From IMG/VR virus record IMGVR_UViG_3300020195_000009, positions 222,006 to 286,005 of that record: a DNA stretch of 64,000 nt; one strand, 5' to 3'. Every line of letters begins with the position of its first letter. Positions within the stretch are counted from its first letter, which is position 1. Source of the stretch: a virus. Of this stretch, positions 32,151 to 40,330 are shown piece by piece. The notes under the pieces were generated by a model that saw only the letters and a list, made by a program, of their open reading frames with translations, ran no database searches and was not told the origin of the DNA. Position numbers and translations under genes: made by a program.

Positions 32151-32378
32151 ATGAACGCCGACCTCATCTTCGTCCTCGCTGTTTCCTTCACGAACGGCAC
32201 GGTCCTGACCGCCAACAACGTTACCGCTGGTAACGGAATGGTGATCGACTGGCGCAACGTGAAGTCCGGTGAGACTGTCGTGTCTGAGGGTGATGCCTAC
32301 GACATGGCTGTCACCTTCGTTGGGCTCGTCGGGTGGGGTGCGGCGGCCATGGCTCTCGATGAGAAGGAGGCCGCATGA
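32151..32378 (+). CDS. Small hydrophobic-ended protein
   Basis: 75 aa; hydrophobic N-terminus (ADLIFVLAVSF) and AVTFVGLVGWGAAAMALDEK near the end could be membrane-interacting. Leaderless-type start, ATGA coupling downstream. Confidence 0.55.
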   Translation: MNADLIFVLAVSFTNGTVLTANNVTAGNGMVIDWRNVKSGETVVSEGDAYDMAVTFVGLVGWGAAAMALDEKEAA

Positions 32379-32560
32379 ACCGCACCGAAGCCTACCAGAA
32401 GGACCGTAAGGGGGACTTCTACGTTGACGACTGCGAGGTCACCGGAGGCCATGGCGTCTTCGGGTCGGAGACCGGCTTCTGTTACGGGTCGTTCTCCGAC
32501 GCCTCCGACGCCTATAGGCTCTGCAACGACCTCATGGACGGAAAGGCCAGGATTCAGTGA
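32375..32560 (+). CDS. Hypothetical protein
   Basis: 61 aa, GGHGVFGSETGFCYGSFSDA; a DUF-like small phage protein without known function. GTGA overlap with the next gene. Confidence 0.55.
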   Translation: MNRTEAYQKDRKGDFYVDDCEVTGGHGVFGSETGFCYGSFSDASDAYRLCNDLMDGKARIQ

Positions 32561-32730
32561 GCCACGGGGAGGTCCGCCACCACGGCTTGAAGGAAGAACC
32601 GGACGGCTCCGCTCAGACCATCACCGAGACTTGGTGCAACCATTGCCGGAAGTGGATCCCTACCAATGGGGTTCTCGGCCCTCTCACTTTCATGGCGAAG
32701 CACCGAGACGGAGACTGTCAGCAGTCATGA
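32557..32730 (+). CDS. 57-aa zinc-site protein
   Basis: GTG start in GTGA overlap, stop in ATGA overlap. TWCNHCRKWIPT...HRDGDC gives CxxC plus H/C, a likely zinc site. Confidence 0.55.
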   Translation: MSHGEVRHHGLKEEPDGSAQTITETWCNHCRKWIPTNGVLGPLTFMAKHRDGDCQQS

Positions 32731-33059
32731 GCCTTACCGAGCAAGAGATCCAAGACAGCATCCTCCGGTCCCAACGGGACGTCGCCCTTCTCCTCAAAGA
32801 AGCCAAAGCCAAGCTCACTTACGTGGAGAAGCTCGTCTCTGAGGGTCAGTGTGTTCTTCTTCGGTCCGATATTCCGATCGCTGAGCTAACGGCCATCCTT
32901 TGCAAATTTGACGCGATCGAAACCTGTCGGGAGGTCCTCCGCAAAGTCAAATCGGAGCGAAGCCGCAGGCAAGCTAAAGCCAGGGAGGGTGGTCGATGTA
33001 GGTTCAACCGCATCTCTCGGGGCAAAGTCCTGAAGGAAGAAAATTCAAAGTCTGGTTGA
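32727..33059 (+). CDS. Helical protein with RFNRI near the C-terminus
   Basis: 110 aa, ATG 32727. Coiled-coil-like (ILRSQRDVALLLKEAKAKLT). Ends in a basic segment with CRFNRISRGKVL, a variant of the TRF(E/D)RI peptide. Its stop lies in the next promoter. Confidence 0.6.
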   Translation: MSLTEQEIQDSILRSQRDVALLLKEAKAKLTYVEKLVSEGQCVLLRSDIPIAELTAILCKFDAIETCREVLRKVKSERSRRQAKAREGGRCRFNRISRGKVLKEENSKSG

Positions 33060-33081
33060 TTCCAACCCAACCCAAGTGTTC
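33056..33081 (+). promoter_or_regulatory. Phage promoter
   Basis: TTGATTC 33056-33062, 13-nt spacer, GTGTTC 33076-33081, 7 nt to ATG 33089. Confidence 0.8.
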
Positions 33082-33088
33082 TTCCAAC

Positions 33089-33652
33089 ATGAGCACGAAC
33101 GAGAACAATCAGGTCAGCATCACGGGTCCACGCCCCTGCACGCGTTGCAAGGGTGAGGGCCGTACGCACAGCCAGTGGGCTGTGGAGAACGGTTACGAGA
33201 CCGCTGAGGGTAAGCCCTGCACCCGCTGCAACGGAACGGGCCAGTTCGAGGGTCTCGATGTTGGAGCTATCATCGATGCGCTCTTCACGACCAAGGGCAA
33301 GAAGGCGTTTCGCAAGGCCTTCCCGGCCAAGATGGACCACTACAAGGGTGGGTTCGCTGCCCGTGTATACTACGTCTGGCGCCTCACTCGCTTTCACGGC
33401 GGCCGAGACGTCACGATGCCGATGACGGCCGACATGGTCATCGGCGGCGACCCCTTCCAGAAAGAGCTGGACGCCCTCGCGGGTCTCGTCGCCAAGAAGG
33501 TCTTTGGGACCGACATGGCGGCGGCTTACCGCTGGGGAATCCTCCTCGGCTTCCACAAGGGTGAGGTCCCTGCCGGTCTCCCCGAGACGGCCTACGAGGG
33601 TCCAGTCGCTGACGAGTTCAAGCCGGCCTTCGAGGCCCCCGAGCTTCGCTAA
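33089..33652 (+). CDS. DnaJ-type zinc-finger protein
   Basis: 187 aa. Two CxRCxGxG-type repeats near the N-terminus (CTRCKGEG and CTRCNGTG) form a DnaJ-like cysteine-rich knuckle; the rest is helical (ALFTTKGKKAFRKAFPAK). No J domain. Could bind RNA or unfolded peptide. Overlaps the next start by one base (TAATG). Confidence 0.65.
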   Translation: MSTNENNQVSITGPRPCTRCKGEGRTHSQWAVENGYETAEGKPCTRCNGTGQFEGLDVGAIIDALFTTKGKKAFRKAFPAKMDHYKGGFAARVYYVWRLTRFHGGRDVTMPMTADMVIGGDPFQKELDALAGLVAKKVFGTDMAAAYRWGILLGFHKGEVPAGLPETAYEGPVADEFKPAFEAPELR

Positions 33653-33984
33653 TGCCTCGCCAACGACGCCGTAGGGAGCCCGAGCCGGCTCCCGTAAACC
33701 CGGCCCTTGAGGTCCTTCTGGACCGCCGTGAGAAGCTGGAAGAGCAGCTCAGTGAGCTGGACGAGGAGCAGATGTGGACGGTCCTCCGGCTCGTCACCGA
33801 GAACCGGGACAAGATCCTGGAGTACCCCAAGAGTTTTCTCTTGGGCGCTGTGTTCACGGAGGACGACCTAACCCTCGGGGTCCACTCCTGCGAGAGCCCA
33901 ATCGGGATCTGCGTCTACGACGATATCAACGATCCCACCCACGACCACTGCCTCTTCTGCGGCGATCCTCGCGAAAGAAAGTAG
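33652..33984 (+). CDS. Hypothetical protein with C-terminal Cys/His cluster
   Basis: 110 aa. Basic/proline start, coiled coil (LLDRREKLEEQLSELDEEQM), and an ending HSCESPIGIC...HDHCLFCGDP that may bind zinc. Ends in TAG. Confidence 0.6.
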   Translation: MPRQRRRREPEPAPVNPALEVLLDRREKLEEQLSELDEEQMWTVLRLVTENRDKILEYPKSFLLGAVFTEDDLTLGVHSCESPIGICVYDDINDPTHDHCLFCGDPRERK

Positions 33985-34011
33985 TTGAATACTTAACCCT
34001 CTCGGGTGTCC
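33985..34011 (+). promoter_or_regulatory. Phage promoter
   Basis: TTGAATA 33985-33991, 14-nt spacer, GTGTCC 34006-34011, 7 nt to ATG 34019. Confidence 0.75.
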
Positions 34012-34018
34012 CTTCAAC

Positions 34019-34255
34019 ATGAAGACCCTCACCATCCTCAGCCAGCTCGACAAGATCGCCGCAGCGGACCTTCGTACGGCACTTAAGGACAAATACTCCG
34101 TCATCGGCAACACAAAGCGGGGCACGCTCACGCTGTCCTACTCCGAGGGCACGTACACGCTCTCGACCTTCAGTCACAACCCTGTCTGCATCGCCCAGGG
34201 CACCCCGGCCGTCGTTCGACCCATCCTCGCTTCCCTGTATGCTTGCGCCCGATGA
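34019..34255 (+). CDS. Hypothetical protein
   Basis: 78 aa (MKTLTILSQLDKIAAADLRT), beta hairpin in the middle. The first residues MKTL recur in 34705 (MKTLRIVSSDKI) and both sit behind the same promoter type, suggesting paralogous starts. Confidence 0.55.
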   Translation: MKTLTILSQLDKIAAADLRTALKDKYSVIGNTKRGTLTLSYSEGTYTLSTFSHNPVCIAQGTPAVVRPILASLYACAR

Positions 34256-34347
34256 GCCAGCGCAAGTACAGCATCGTGTGCCCCGTCGGCCTCCAGGCGT
34301 TTGGTGAGGATGGGCACCCCAAGTACAACGAGAACCACTATTCGTGA
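34252..34347 (+). CDS. 31-aa ORF in the overlap chain
   Basis: MSQRKYSIVCPVGLQAFGED; starts in ATGA and ends in TGATG overlaps, so it is very likely translated despite its size. Confidence 0.45.
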   Translation: MSQRKYSIVCPVGLQAFGEDGHPKYNENHYS

Positions 34348-34514
34348 TGTCCAACGTGGGTGTGTACATCACCAAGGAAGAGTATGCCCAGCAGGAGCGT
34401 GACTGTGAGGCTCGGGGAGCTTGCTCTGACGACCTCGGGGAGTACCCCATCGGCTCAGACTGCACCAAGAAGCTAAAAGCGGCTGGCGTCCCGGTTTACA
34501 CGAGGGGATCGTGA
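34347..34514 (+). CDS. 55-aa ORF in the overlap chain
   Basis: MSNVGVYITKEEYAQQERDC; three cysteines. Start and stop both overlap neighbours (TGATG, GTGA). Confidence 0.5.
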   Translation: MSNVGVYITKEEYAQQERDCEARGACSDDLGEYPIGSDCTKKLKAAGVPVYTRGS

Positions 34515-34708
34515 ACCTCCACGAGCGTATCGCTAAGGCTCTAGGTTGGTCCGTCCAGGATACCCAGAGCTGCTCGCTGCCAACCTTGCGAGAACTCGTA
34601 CGGCCCGTCTCCCCGTCCCTCGCCTACGAAATCAGCCAAGTCATTCAGTCGGGCTCTCGTCTCTTTTTGGTTGAATCCGAACCTCCCTCAGGTGTTCCCT
34701 CAACATGA
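34511..34708 (+). CDS. Hypothetical protein whose C-terminus is encoded by a promoter
   Basis: 65 aa from GTG 34511. The last 12 codons (VESEPPSGVPST) are the promoter at 34671-34697, and its TGA overlaps the ATG of the next gene. Unrecognised. Confidence 0.5.
   Translation: MNLHERIAKALGWSVQDTQSCSLPTLRELVRPVSPSLAYEISQVIQSGSRLFLVESEPPSGVPST
34671..34697 (+). promoter_or_regulatory. Phage promoter inside a coding end
   Basis: TTGAATC 34671-34677, 14-nt spacer, GTGTTC 34692-34697, 7 nt to ATG 34705. Confidence 0.8.
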
Positions 34709-34983
34709 AGACGCTCCGCATCGTCAGCAGCGACAAGATCAACCAGGCGACCAAGGACGTGCGGTACAACGATTACCGCCTGTCCAACTGGCTGGGTGAG
34801 ACCCAGCTTTGGGCTTGGGGGGGCGGGGACGCGATGGTCGTCGTGACCGGGACTCTCCCCGGTCGAGTCACCGGCTACACGGTCATCCGTGTCGGCAAGA
34901 CCGTCCGCGTCATCGAGGGGAGCGTCAACAACGCTCTCCGTGAGATGGGGTTCAACCCCGAGAAGGATTTCAAGGTCGCATGA
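34705..34983 (+). CDS. Hypothetical beta-rich protein
   Basis: 92 aa; AMVVVTGTLPGRVTGYTVIR core. Leaderless-type start overlapping the upstream stop, ATGA overlap downstream. Confidence 0.6.
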   Translation: MKTLRIVSSDKINQATKDVRYNDYRLSNWLGETQLWAWGGGDAMVVVTGTLPGRVTGYTVIRVGKTVRVIEGSVNNALREMGFNPEKDFKVA

Positions 34984-35216
34984 ACATTCAACAATTCCTT
35001 GCGGAACTGAAGATATACGCCGACACGGGTAGTGCGGTGGAATCTCTCCGGGTTGCACTCCTACTCGGATCCGCTCCTGCGGCCAGTGAGGCGTTGGAGG
35101 CGGCTCGTGAGCAACTAGAGCGAAATCAAGAACGGGGCCAGTTCTCCAGCGAGGAGCATCAGAACCGATTGGCTGGGCTCCTCGATTTTCTCAAGATCAT
35201 TGACCCGCCAGGTTGA
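34980..35216 (+). CDS. Hypothetical helical protein
   Basis: 78 aa, all-alpha (SAVESLRVALLLGSAPAASE). Its stop lies in the next promoter's first box. Unrecognised. Confidence 0.55.
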   Translation: MNIQQFLAELKIYADTGSAVESLRVALLLGSAPAASEALEAAREQLERNQERGQFSSEEHQNRLAGLLDFLKIIDPPG

Positions 35217-35238
35217 TTCCCAACCCCCTCCCGTGTTC
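35213..35238 (+). promoter_or_regulatory. Phage promoter
   Basis: TTGATTC 35213-35219, 13-nt spacer, GTGTTC 35233-35238, 7 nt to ATG 35246. Confidence 0.8.
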
Positions 35239-35245
35239 TTCCAAC

Positions 35246-35551
35246 ATGAGCAACGTAGTCGCAAACACCATCGTCTCGCAGATCGGCCGCTCTACGGGCC
35301 GCATGGCCTCGATGATCGGAGCCTACAACTTCATCGCCGGGGCCTACGCCCTGACGTTCAGGTTCAAGGCTCGGGCCAAGAACGCAGCCAACTGCGTTCG
35401 CATCACCCTCGGGGCCTCGGATACCTACCGGGTCGAGTTCATCAGTGTTCGGGGTGTGAAGGTCAACACGAAGGGCGACTTCTCCGACGTGTACGCTGAG
35501 GACCTCAAGCCCCTCTTCGAGCGTGAGACCGGCCTTTACCTTTCGCCCTGA
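35246..35551 (+). CDS. Conserved phage protein
   Basis: 101 aa. SMIGAYNFIAGAYALTFRFK and VEFISVRGVKVNTKGDF..VYAEDL.PLFERETGL form a pattern I recognise from many phages; no function is known. Well-formed leaderless-type start. Confidence 0.7.
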   Translation: MSNVVANTIVSQIGRSTGRMASMIGAYNFIAGAYALTFRFKARAKNAANCVRITLGASDTYRVEFISVRGVKVNTKGDFSDVYAEDLKPLFERETGLYLSP

Positions 35552-35556
35552 AGCCA

Positions 35557-35748
35557 ATGACTACCTGCAACGCGGATCTCGATCACCCGTGCGATGCCGG
35601 CCCAGACGAGTCCCCGTGCTCGGCTTGTCGGGCAGAGCACACCTACTGGCAGGCTCAATGGAAGGTGGCCTCCCCCGAAGAGAAGAACCCGGCTCAGTAC
35701 GCTCAAGACCTTCGGGATGCCGGGAGAGGTCATCTACTCCCCGAGTGA
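35557..35748 (+). CDS. Small cysteine-rich protein
   Basis: 63 aa. TTCNADLDHPCDAGPDESPC then SACRAEH: four cysteines likely binding zinc. Confidence 0.55.
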   Translation: MTTCNADLDHPCDAGPDESPCSACRAEHTYWQAQWKVASPEEKNPAQYAQDLRDAGRGHLLPE

Positions 35749-35752
35749 CCAA

Positions 35753-35866
35753 CTTCGAGGCAGAGTGCAGCGGCCCGCCACAAAGCGGGACGAGGGTAAA
35801 GCGGTCCGGCCGGACGCCCCCTCAGTGTGAGGTGCAAGCCCTCACCCCTTGCACTCTGCCCCGAAG
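35753..35866 (+). ncRNA. Candidate multi-branched structured RNA (114 nt)
   Basis: A 190-nt gap without a gene holds a 16-bp closing helix with one mismatch (35753-35769 with 35850-35866). Inside are hairpins CCCGC/GCGGG, a 12-bp self-complementary GTCCGGCCGGAC, CCTCA/TGAGG and GGTG/CACC. Strand is taken from neighbours. A riboswitch, sRNA or processed leader is possible. Confidence 0.55.
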
Positions 35867-35879
35867 ATGTCGATTTAGG

Positions 35880-35906
35880 TTGAATCTCAAACACCCTTCC
35901 GTGTTG
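35880..35906 (+). promoter_or_regulatory. Phage promoter
   Basis: TTGAATC 35880-35886, 14-nt spacer, GTGTTG 35901-35906; gene ATG 35939 with an AGGAG site. Confidence 0.7.
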
Positions 35907-35938
35907 ACGGTCAAGAAGGCCGTTCAGGAGTCCGTGTC

Positions 35939-36196
35939 ATGAAACCCATCAACCTGACCCAGAAGGAAATCCAGCGAGCTTGTGACGGCCTCACCGTCGT
36001 GGTTCGCCTCCAGGCTTCGACCAACCTCTACATGGTCGCAGCCGTCAACGTTCAGACCGGCCTTCCGGTCTTCAAGCCGAGCATGGTCTCCAAGAGCGAG
36101 ATTCACAAGGCTGTCAGGACTGAGCTTCGGATGGCCTCCAAGTGTGGGATGGGCGGCTCGATGGCCGACGCATCCCGCTTTCGTGAGGTCTCGTGA
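35939..36196 (+). CDS. Hypothetical protein
   Basis: 85 aa, MKPINLTQKEIQRACDGLTV; alpha/beta with a methionine/glycine-rich C-terminus. GTGA overlap downstream. Confidence 0.6.
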   Translation: MKPINLTQKEIQRACDGLTVVVRLQASTNLYMVAAVNVQTGLPVFKPSMVSKSEIHKAVRTELRMASKCGMGGSMADASRFREVS

Positions 36197-36375
36197 GTCC
36201 TCGAATCCAAGCAGTTACGGATTTTCTCCGTTGGCTCGATGACAACGAGAAGCCGGTTGCTCTATGCAATACGGACGACTACGACCGCCCATTCGCCAAC
36301 AACATCGAGGCTCTCCTGGCAGAATGGGAGAAAAGTGAACATCATGCCCATCCCCATTCATCGCGAAGACCCTGA
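36193..36375 (+). CDS. Hypothetical protein
   Basis: 60 aa from GTG 36193; IQAVTDFLRWLDDNEKPVAL then a His-rich end. Overlaps the next gene by 32 nt. Confidence 0.5.
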   Translation: MSPRIQAVTDFLRWLDDNEKPVALCNTDDYDRPFANNIEALLAEWEKSEHHAHPHSSRRP

Positions 36376-36625
36376 AGATCCCCCGGTGGAGCGTTGCTGC
36401 TTCTGCCGTAACGTGACGCCCTTCTGGACGTCACTGTCGGACCGCAAGGGTGGGCAACAGGTAGCTTGCTGCGAGCACTGTGCAGGCCGGGGTGACCCGG
36501 TTGACGTTCCGACAAAGGACCAGTGGTGCCGGAGGGAGAGGATTGCGCATCGGCCGACCATCGGGGAAATCTCCCAGGGTCGTGACCGAAACTACCCTCC
36601 CCCTCCCATCACGAACCGTCCCTAG
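36344..36625 (+). CDS. Zinc-ribbon protein
   Basis: 93 aa. VERCCFCRNVTPF...VACCEHCAGRG supplies paired CxxC motifs. Convergent with 36622, stops overlapping 4 nt. Ends in TAG. Confidence 0.6.
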   Translation: MPIPIHREDPEDPPVERCCFCRNVTPFWTSLSDRKGGQQVACCEHCAGRGDPVDVPTKDQWCRRERIAHRPTIGEISQGRDRNYPPPPITNRP

Positions 36626-37131
36626 TTGGCGTTGGCGAACGCGTGGGTCGACTTCCCGCTCATCGACTTCCCGTTGGTGACCTTGGGGGGAAGAAGGGTC
36701 CAAACCATTTGGCCCTTCTTCCCTGACTTGGATCGGACCAAGCCAGCCTTCCCGAGCTTGACGAGCATGGGAGCGAGACCCTGAGCCCCACGGAGCCCGA
36801 TGCTCTTGGCGATCTCTCTGGCAAGCATCCCCTCAGAACCCTCCAGGGCACCAAGGACTCGACTCTGACGCTCCTCGGGGGTCATCTTGGACAACTTGGT
36901 CTTGCGCCCTGGCTTGCCCGCCTTGGGCTTGAGGGAGAGCTTCTCGACGAGCTTCTGACCCTGGGGTGAGACGGCTTGGATGAGCGTCCCAGAAGCCACC
37001 GTGGTCATGAGTCGGGAGACTTGCAGGATGTCTGTCTCGCTCATGCTTGGGTGTTGGGCTCGGATCTGGAACAAGAGCCTCCCAAGGTGAAGGAACTGGT
37101 TGATGGCCTCTTTGTCCTGATCTGTCTTCAT
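36622..37131 (-). CDS. Probable DNA-binding protein (HTH-like C-terminal half)
   Basis: 169 aa. A basic linker KPKAGKPGRKTKLSKM is followed by SRVLGALEGSEGMLAREIAK, IGLRGAQGLAPMLVKLGKAG, LVRSKSGKKG, the helix-turn-helix plus wing of a winged helix. The N-terminal half may oligomerise. Similar layout to 56280. Likely transcription regulator or nucleoid protein. Confidence 0.6.
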   Translation of the reverse strand: MKTDQDKEAINQFLHLGRLLFQIRAQHPSMSETDILQVSRLMTTVASGTLIQAVSPQGQKLVEKLSLKPKAGKPGRKTKLSKMTPEERQSRVLGALEGSEGMLAREIAKSIGLRGAQGLAPMLVKLGKAGLVRSKSGKKGQMVWTLLPPKVTNGKSMSGKSTHAFANAN

Positions 37132-37634
37132 TTGATGTACCCCATTTTGGTTAGAGCGGCTTCTAACTGCCCAACCCGCCGTTTCAGTTTCGCGTTCTCT
37201 TTCCTCAGCTTCACAATTTGAGGTGAGACCCTCGGGGGTGTTTGAAGTCCAAGCTCCTGCCTCCTCTGGCGGACATACTCCGCCACGAGCTGGTAAGTAG
37301 GGGGCACCTTGTGAGCCTTGATCCAGCCGAGAGTCTTCCGCGTCACGCTCTGACGATGATCCTTGGGGAGACGGGCCAGGGCGGCACTGCCGTACACTCC
37401 AAATGTTCGCACATCTAGGAACTTGGACGCCGCCTTAAAGGCTCGGTACAAGGTTGGAGTGCAGAGCCGGTCTTCCCGAAGGAGCACATCCCAGCGGTGC
37501 GTTTTATGGGGATTGTCCCACCAGATCGCCGTCTTGGGTTCCGTCTCTACGAGAAGCGTCATCAGAGAGAGCCGTTGCTCTTCGCCTAAATTCGCGTACT
37601 TCCGCGCTGTTCGGACGAACGTGTCGTAGTTCAC
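37128..37634 (-). CDS. Hypothetical protein with C-terminal coiled coil
   Basis: 168 aa. Helical N-terminal domain (TFVRTARKYANLGEEQRLSL), then a leucine-zipper-like end IVKLRKENAKLKRRVGQLEA. ATGA coupling to 36622 suggests they work together. Confidence 0.6.
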   Translation of the reverse strand: MNYDTFVRTARKYANLGEEQRLSLMTLLVETEPKTAIWWDNPHKTHRWDVLLREDRLCTPTLYRAFKAASKFLDVRTFGVYGSAALARLPKDHRQSVTRKTLGWIKAHKVPPTYQLVAEYVRQRRQELGLQTPPRVSPQIVKLRKENAKLKRRVGQLEAALTKMGYIK

Positions 37635-37712
37635 CCTCGGCTCATATCACCGGACGGGTGACCCCTCAAAGCAGAAACGACACGGCGCCTCTACTTTTGC
37701 AGGTCGAGTGAG

Positions 37713-37892
37713 TTAGATCCGGTCAAACCGTGTAGATCGCTTAGGCTTTGGAGCGGACCTAAGAATTTGGACGAGCCCCTCCGCCCAGTCCCGGCACTTC
37801 GAGCAAAGGGGGATGGGGAGCCCTTTGCCTGTCGGATCCTCAAACGAACACGCTGGGTCCGCTGGGCTGGAGCACTCGTTACACTTCACCAT
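37713..37892 (-). CDS. 59-aa zinc-site protein ending exactly in TRFDRI
   Basis: MVKCNECSSPADPACSFEDP then LCSKCRDW gives two CxxC pairs. The last residues are KRSTRFDRI followed directly by TAA, the cleanest example of the shared C-terminal peptide. TGATG overlap with the upstream gene supports translation. Confidence 0.65.
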   Translation of the reverse strand: MVKCNECSSPADPACSFEDPTGKGLPIPLCSKCRDWAEGLVQILRSAPKPKRSTRFDRI

Positions 37893-38146
37893 CAGGAACT
37901 CTTCGCCGGGTACTTCTCACGTAGGTAGACTTCGAGCCCCTGTTTGAGAAGATGTTCTTCACCCCAGTTGATGCCGAAGGACTCCTCAAACTCCGCGTCG
38001 GGGAACTCCAGCTTGGCTCGATCCTTCAAAGGGTTGAGCCAACCGCCCTTGTAGAAGCGACCTTGGCCTACAATACACCAGCCGATGGTCTTGCCGTTGT
38101 ACTGATGACCATCGCTGATTGCGTGGCAGGTGAACTTCGTCGCCAT
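37892..38146 (-). CDS. Hypothetical protein
   Basis: 84 aa, KTIGWCIVGQGRFYKGGWLN; aromatic-rich alpha/beta. Coupled to 37713. Unrecognised. Confidence 0.55.
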   Translation of the reverse strand: MATKFTCHAISDGHQYNGKTIGWCIVGQGRFYKGGWLNPLKDRAKLEFPDAEFEESFGINWGEEHLLKQGLEVYLREKYPAKSS

Positions 38147-38172
38147 GCCCTAAGCGTACACCGGAGGTAAAG

Positions 38173-38733
38173 CTAACATTCGACAAGCTCCCCATTTCTG
38201 AGCCAGCCGTGATACCCGTTTGGCCCGTTGAAAAGGATCGAAGGGTTTGCCGTCACGTTGGGAGGTACGCCAGTCCTAGTCCAACGGTTGGGGCCGTCAA
38301 CGACCCACTCCCCACCGGGAGTCTTGACGACCAAGCAATGCCCATCCGACCCCTTCCAAGGATACCAATCGGCGTACCACATAGCGCCGACCGGAGCTGA
38401 TTCAAGAGTCACCCAAAGCGGGAACGCTTCCGTCTTGAATAGACGGTTCAAGTTGTGCTGCCACTGATCTTCCGGTTTGAAATCATAACCACACTTGGAA
38501 CAAGCCTTAGGCCAACGGGGATCTTCATGGGGAAAGTTGTCTGCCCCTTCCCCCATCATTACTTCCGCCCCTTCCCCCATCTGATAAGAAACGGTTTCCA
38601 ACACAACCGACGCATCATGACCCCAAGTACCTGCCCCCGGGCAGGTAGCACGATCCCCGTACGTGAATCGCCTTAGACTCTGGCGGGCTTGGTCAATGGG
38701 TTGGAGGAAGAAACATTTGATGGTACTGCCCAT
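38173..38733 (-). CDS. Conserved phage protein (GSDGHCLVV family)
   Basis: 186 aa. CSKCGYDFKPEDQW is a zinc knuckle; later WKGSDGHCLVVKTPGGEWVV, then VPPNVTANPSILFNG and YHGWLRNGEL. I recognise this arrangement from many phage and plasmid proteins of unknown function. Confidence 0.65.
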   Translation of the reverse strand: MGSTIKCFFLQPIDQARQSLRRFTYGDRATCPGAGTWGHDASVVLETVSYQMGEGAEVMMGEGADNFPHEDPRWPKACSKCGYDFKPEDQWQHNLNRLFKTEAFPLWVTLESAPVGAMWYADWYPWKGSDGHCLVVKTPGGEWVVDGPNRWTRTGVPPNVTANPSILFNGPNGYHGWLRNGELVEC

Positions 38734-38776
38734 ACCATTTCAAAATTCATCGACAGAAATTCAAGAGGAGATTTAC

Positions 38777-39124
38777 TTACACGGGCTCGTCTCTGTTAAA
38801 TCTGGTTCGCGTGTGATCCAGGCACTTTGCTTCGTACTTGGCGTGAACGCCCTCGTCTTCCGACACGACCCGAATGAGTCGAAGATGAGTCTGGGAGCCG
38901 GCGTAAAACGTCCTCTCACAAACGATGCACTTCCGATCTTCTTGGAGGGTCTCCACGACCCAACCCCCAACCTGGACCTCGCACGCCCCCGCATGGATCC
39001 TACCAAGCGAGATGTAAGCTCTAGCCTCTTCCTCGGTACGAAAGGCCGTCACGAGAGCCCATGGCTCCGTTGAGGTCTCGTAGACGTGCCATCGGCCGTT
39101 ACGCTCTTGAACCGAAAGGGACAC
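38777..39124 (-). CDS. Hypothetical protein with TRTRFNRDEPV tail
   Basis: 115 aa. Beta-rich start (VQERNGRWHVYETSTEPWAL), a CIVCERTFYAGSQTH zinc-like site, and the ending HTRTRFNRDEPV, a version of the shared C-terminal peptide. Upstream lies CCGGTGTTATA, an extended -10-like sequence. Confidence 0.6.
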   Translation of the reverse strand: MSLSVQERNGRWHVYETSTEPWALVTAFRTEEEARAYISLGRIHAGACEVQVGGWVVETLQEDRKCIVCERTFYAGSQTHLRLIRVVSEDEGVHAKYEAKCLDHTRTRFNRDEPV

Positions 39125-39169
39125 GGGTGTCCCTGGTATAACACCGGAACCCAGGCCTTTCGAGGGATC

Positions 39170-40288
39170 TCAACCTTGGATGGAACCCATCATCCCTAGT
39201 TGATAACCTGTTGGGTTTCCGTTGTCCCCATAGAACGTAGCCGATGCTCCGTTTACATACTCCAACCAGTAAATTTGGTGGAACCCAAGGCCTGGGTAAT
39301 TCTCGTAAGTCGCTTCGGTCCCTACGGCCTGAGCAGAGCTTTGATTACCCCCATAGATATCAGCGCTGTTCGTGCTCGTTGAGTCGATACCGACCCCAGT
39401 TGAGCCAGTCCCCTCACTTCCTGAACCGATACCTAAAATATGAGCATTAACGCTAAGAAGCGCATCCCCCATCCCGCATACATATTGAAAACTGTTGGAG
39501 GAGGAGCCGTTTACAGCCCGCCAAGTGGCTGTACCGTAACTCCACGAGTCCGTAGATTCGGTGACCTTAAGCTTGCGTTTGACTGGGTTGTAGTAGTTCC
39601 AGACAAACCGCTTAGCTATTGAATCCTCAGTGGTTGTGGTGCTCGTCGTCCGAATCGTTCCAAGGTAACGTCGAGTCAAACTGCCAGACTTTACCCAGAC
39701 CCCGTCTTGAAGAGCGAGAGCATCTGTTCGAGCCGTGTCCGTCGACCACGCAGCGGATAGTTCGATCGTCAGCGTGCCGGAGTTATCGTACAAAAATACG
39801 TCGTAGTTCTTGTCGTTTGTGAGGCTAGTAAGGGTGAACGAGACCTCACTAGCGCCGTACAGTTTCCAGATCGTCCCGTTGTAAAGAGCGATCCGGTTAC
39901 CCTTATAGGGGGTGAAATACAACGTGGCGGCGGCCGTCACATCACTCGTTGTTACCGGGACGGCCGTGGTCAAGGTGAGTCGACCACCAACTTCGCTGAG
40001 GGGCATCGTATCTGAGGTCTGAGCTTCAATGGCCCCAGCGGTTACAACATGAGTGATCGTCGCTCCGTCCGCATGAGAAGCTGCGGTGGAGCCTTCGATC
40101 CCTCGGGTAACCGTGAAGTTGGACCCTGAGACCGCCGTGACAAGAAGCAGCTCAGCGTCGATCTTGATCCGAAAGTTCCCAGTGGTGGGGAACAGCGTCG
40201 CCGAAGTCACGACGATAGGCGTGACAACCGAGTCAATCGCCCCGTTCAGGGTCGTGAAAGCCTTGTTGGCAAATTTCTCGGTGGCCAA
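39170..40288 (-). CDS. Tail/virion structural protein
   Basis: 372 aa, Thr/Ser/Ala-rich. The N-terminal third (VVTSATLFPTTGNFRIKIDA, TVTRGIEGSTAASHADGATI) is the beta-module seen at the start of many phage tail and fibre proteins. The C-terminus is glycine-rich and repetitive. It is away from the left virion cluster and on the other strand. Confidence 0.65.
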   Translation of the reverse strand: MATEKFANKAFTTLNGAIDSVVTPIVVTSATLFPTTGNFRIKIDAELLLVTAVSGSNFTVTRGIEGSTAASHADGATITHVVTAGAIEAQTSDTMPLSEVGGRLTLTTAVPVTTSDVTAAATLYFTPYKGNRIALYNGTIWKLYGASEVSFTLTSLTNDKNYDVFLYDNSGTLTIELSAAWSTDTARTDALALQDGVWVKSGSLTRRYLGTIRTTSTTTTEDSIAKRFVWNYYNPVKRKLKVTESTDSWSYGTATWRAVNGSSSNSFQYVCGMGDALLSVNAHILGIGSGSEGTGSTGVGIDSTSTNSADIYGGNQSSAQAVGTEATYENYPGLGFHQIYWLEYVNGASATFYGDNGNPTGYQLGMMGSIQG

Positions 40289-40330
40289 GGTGTGCCTCTA
40301 CCCCTGGCAAGCGAACAAGAAGATTCGGAT

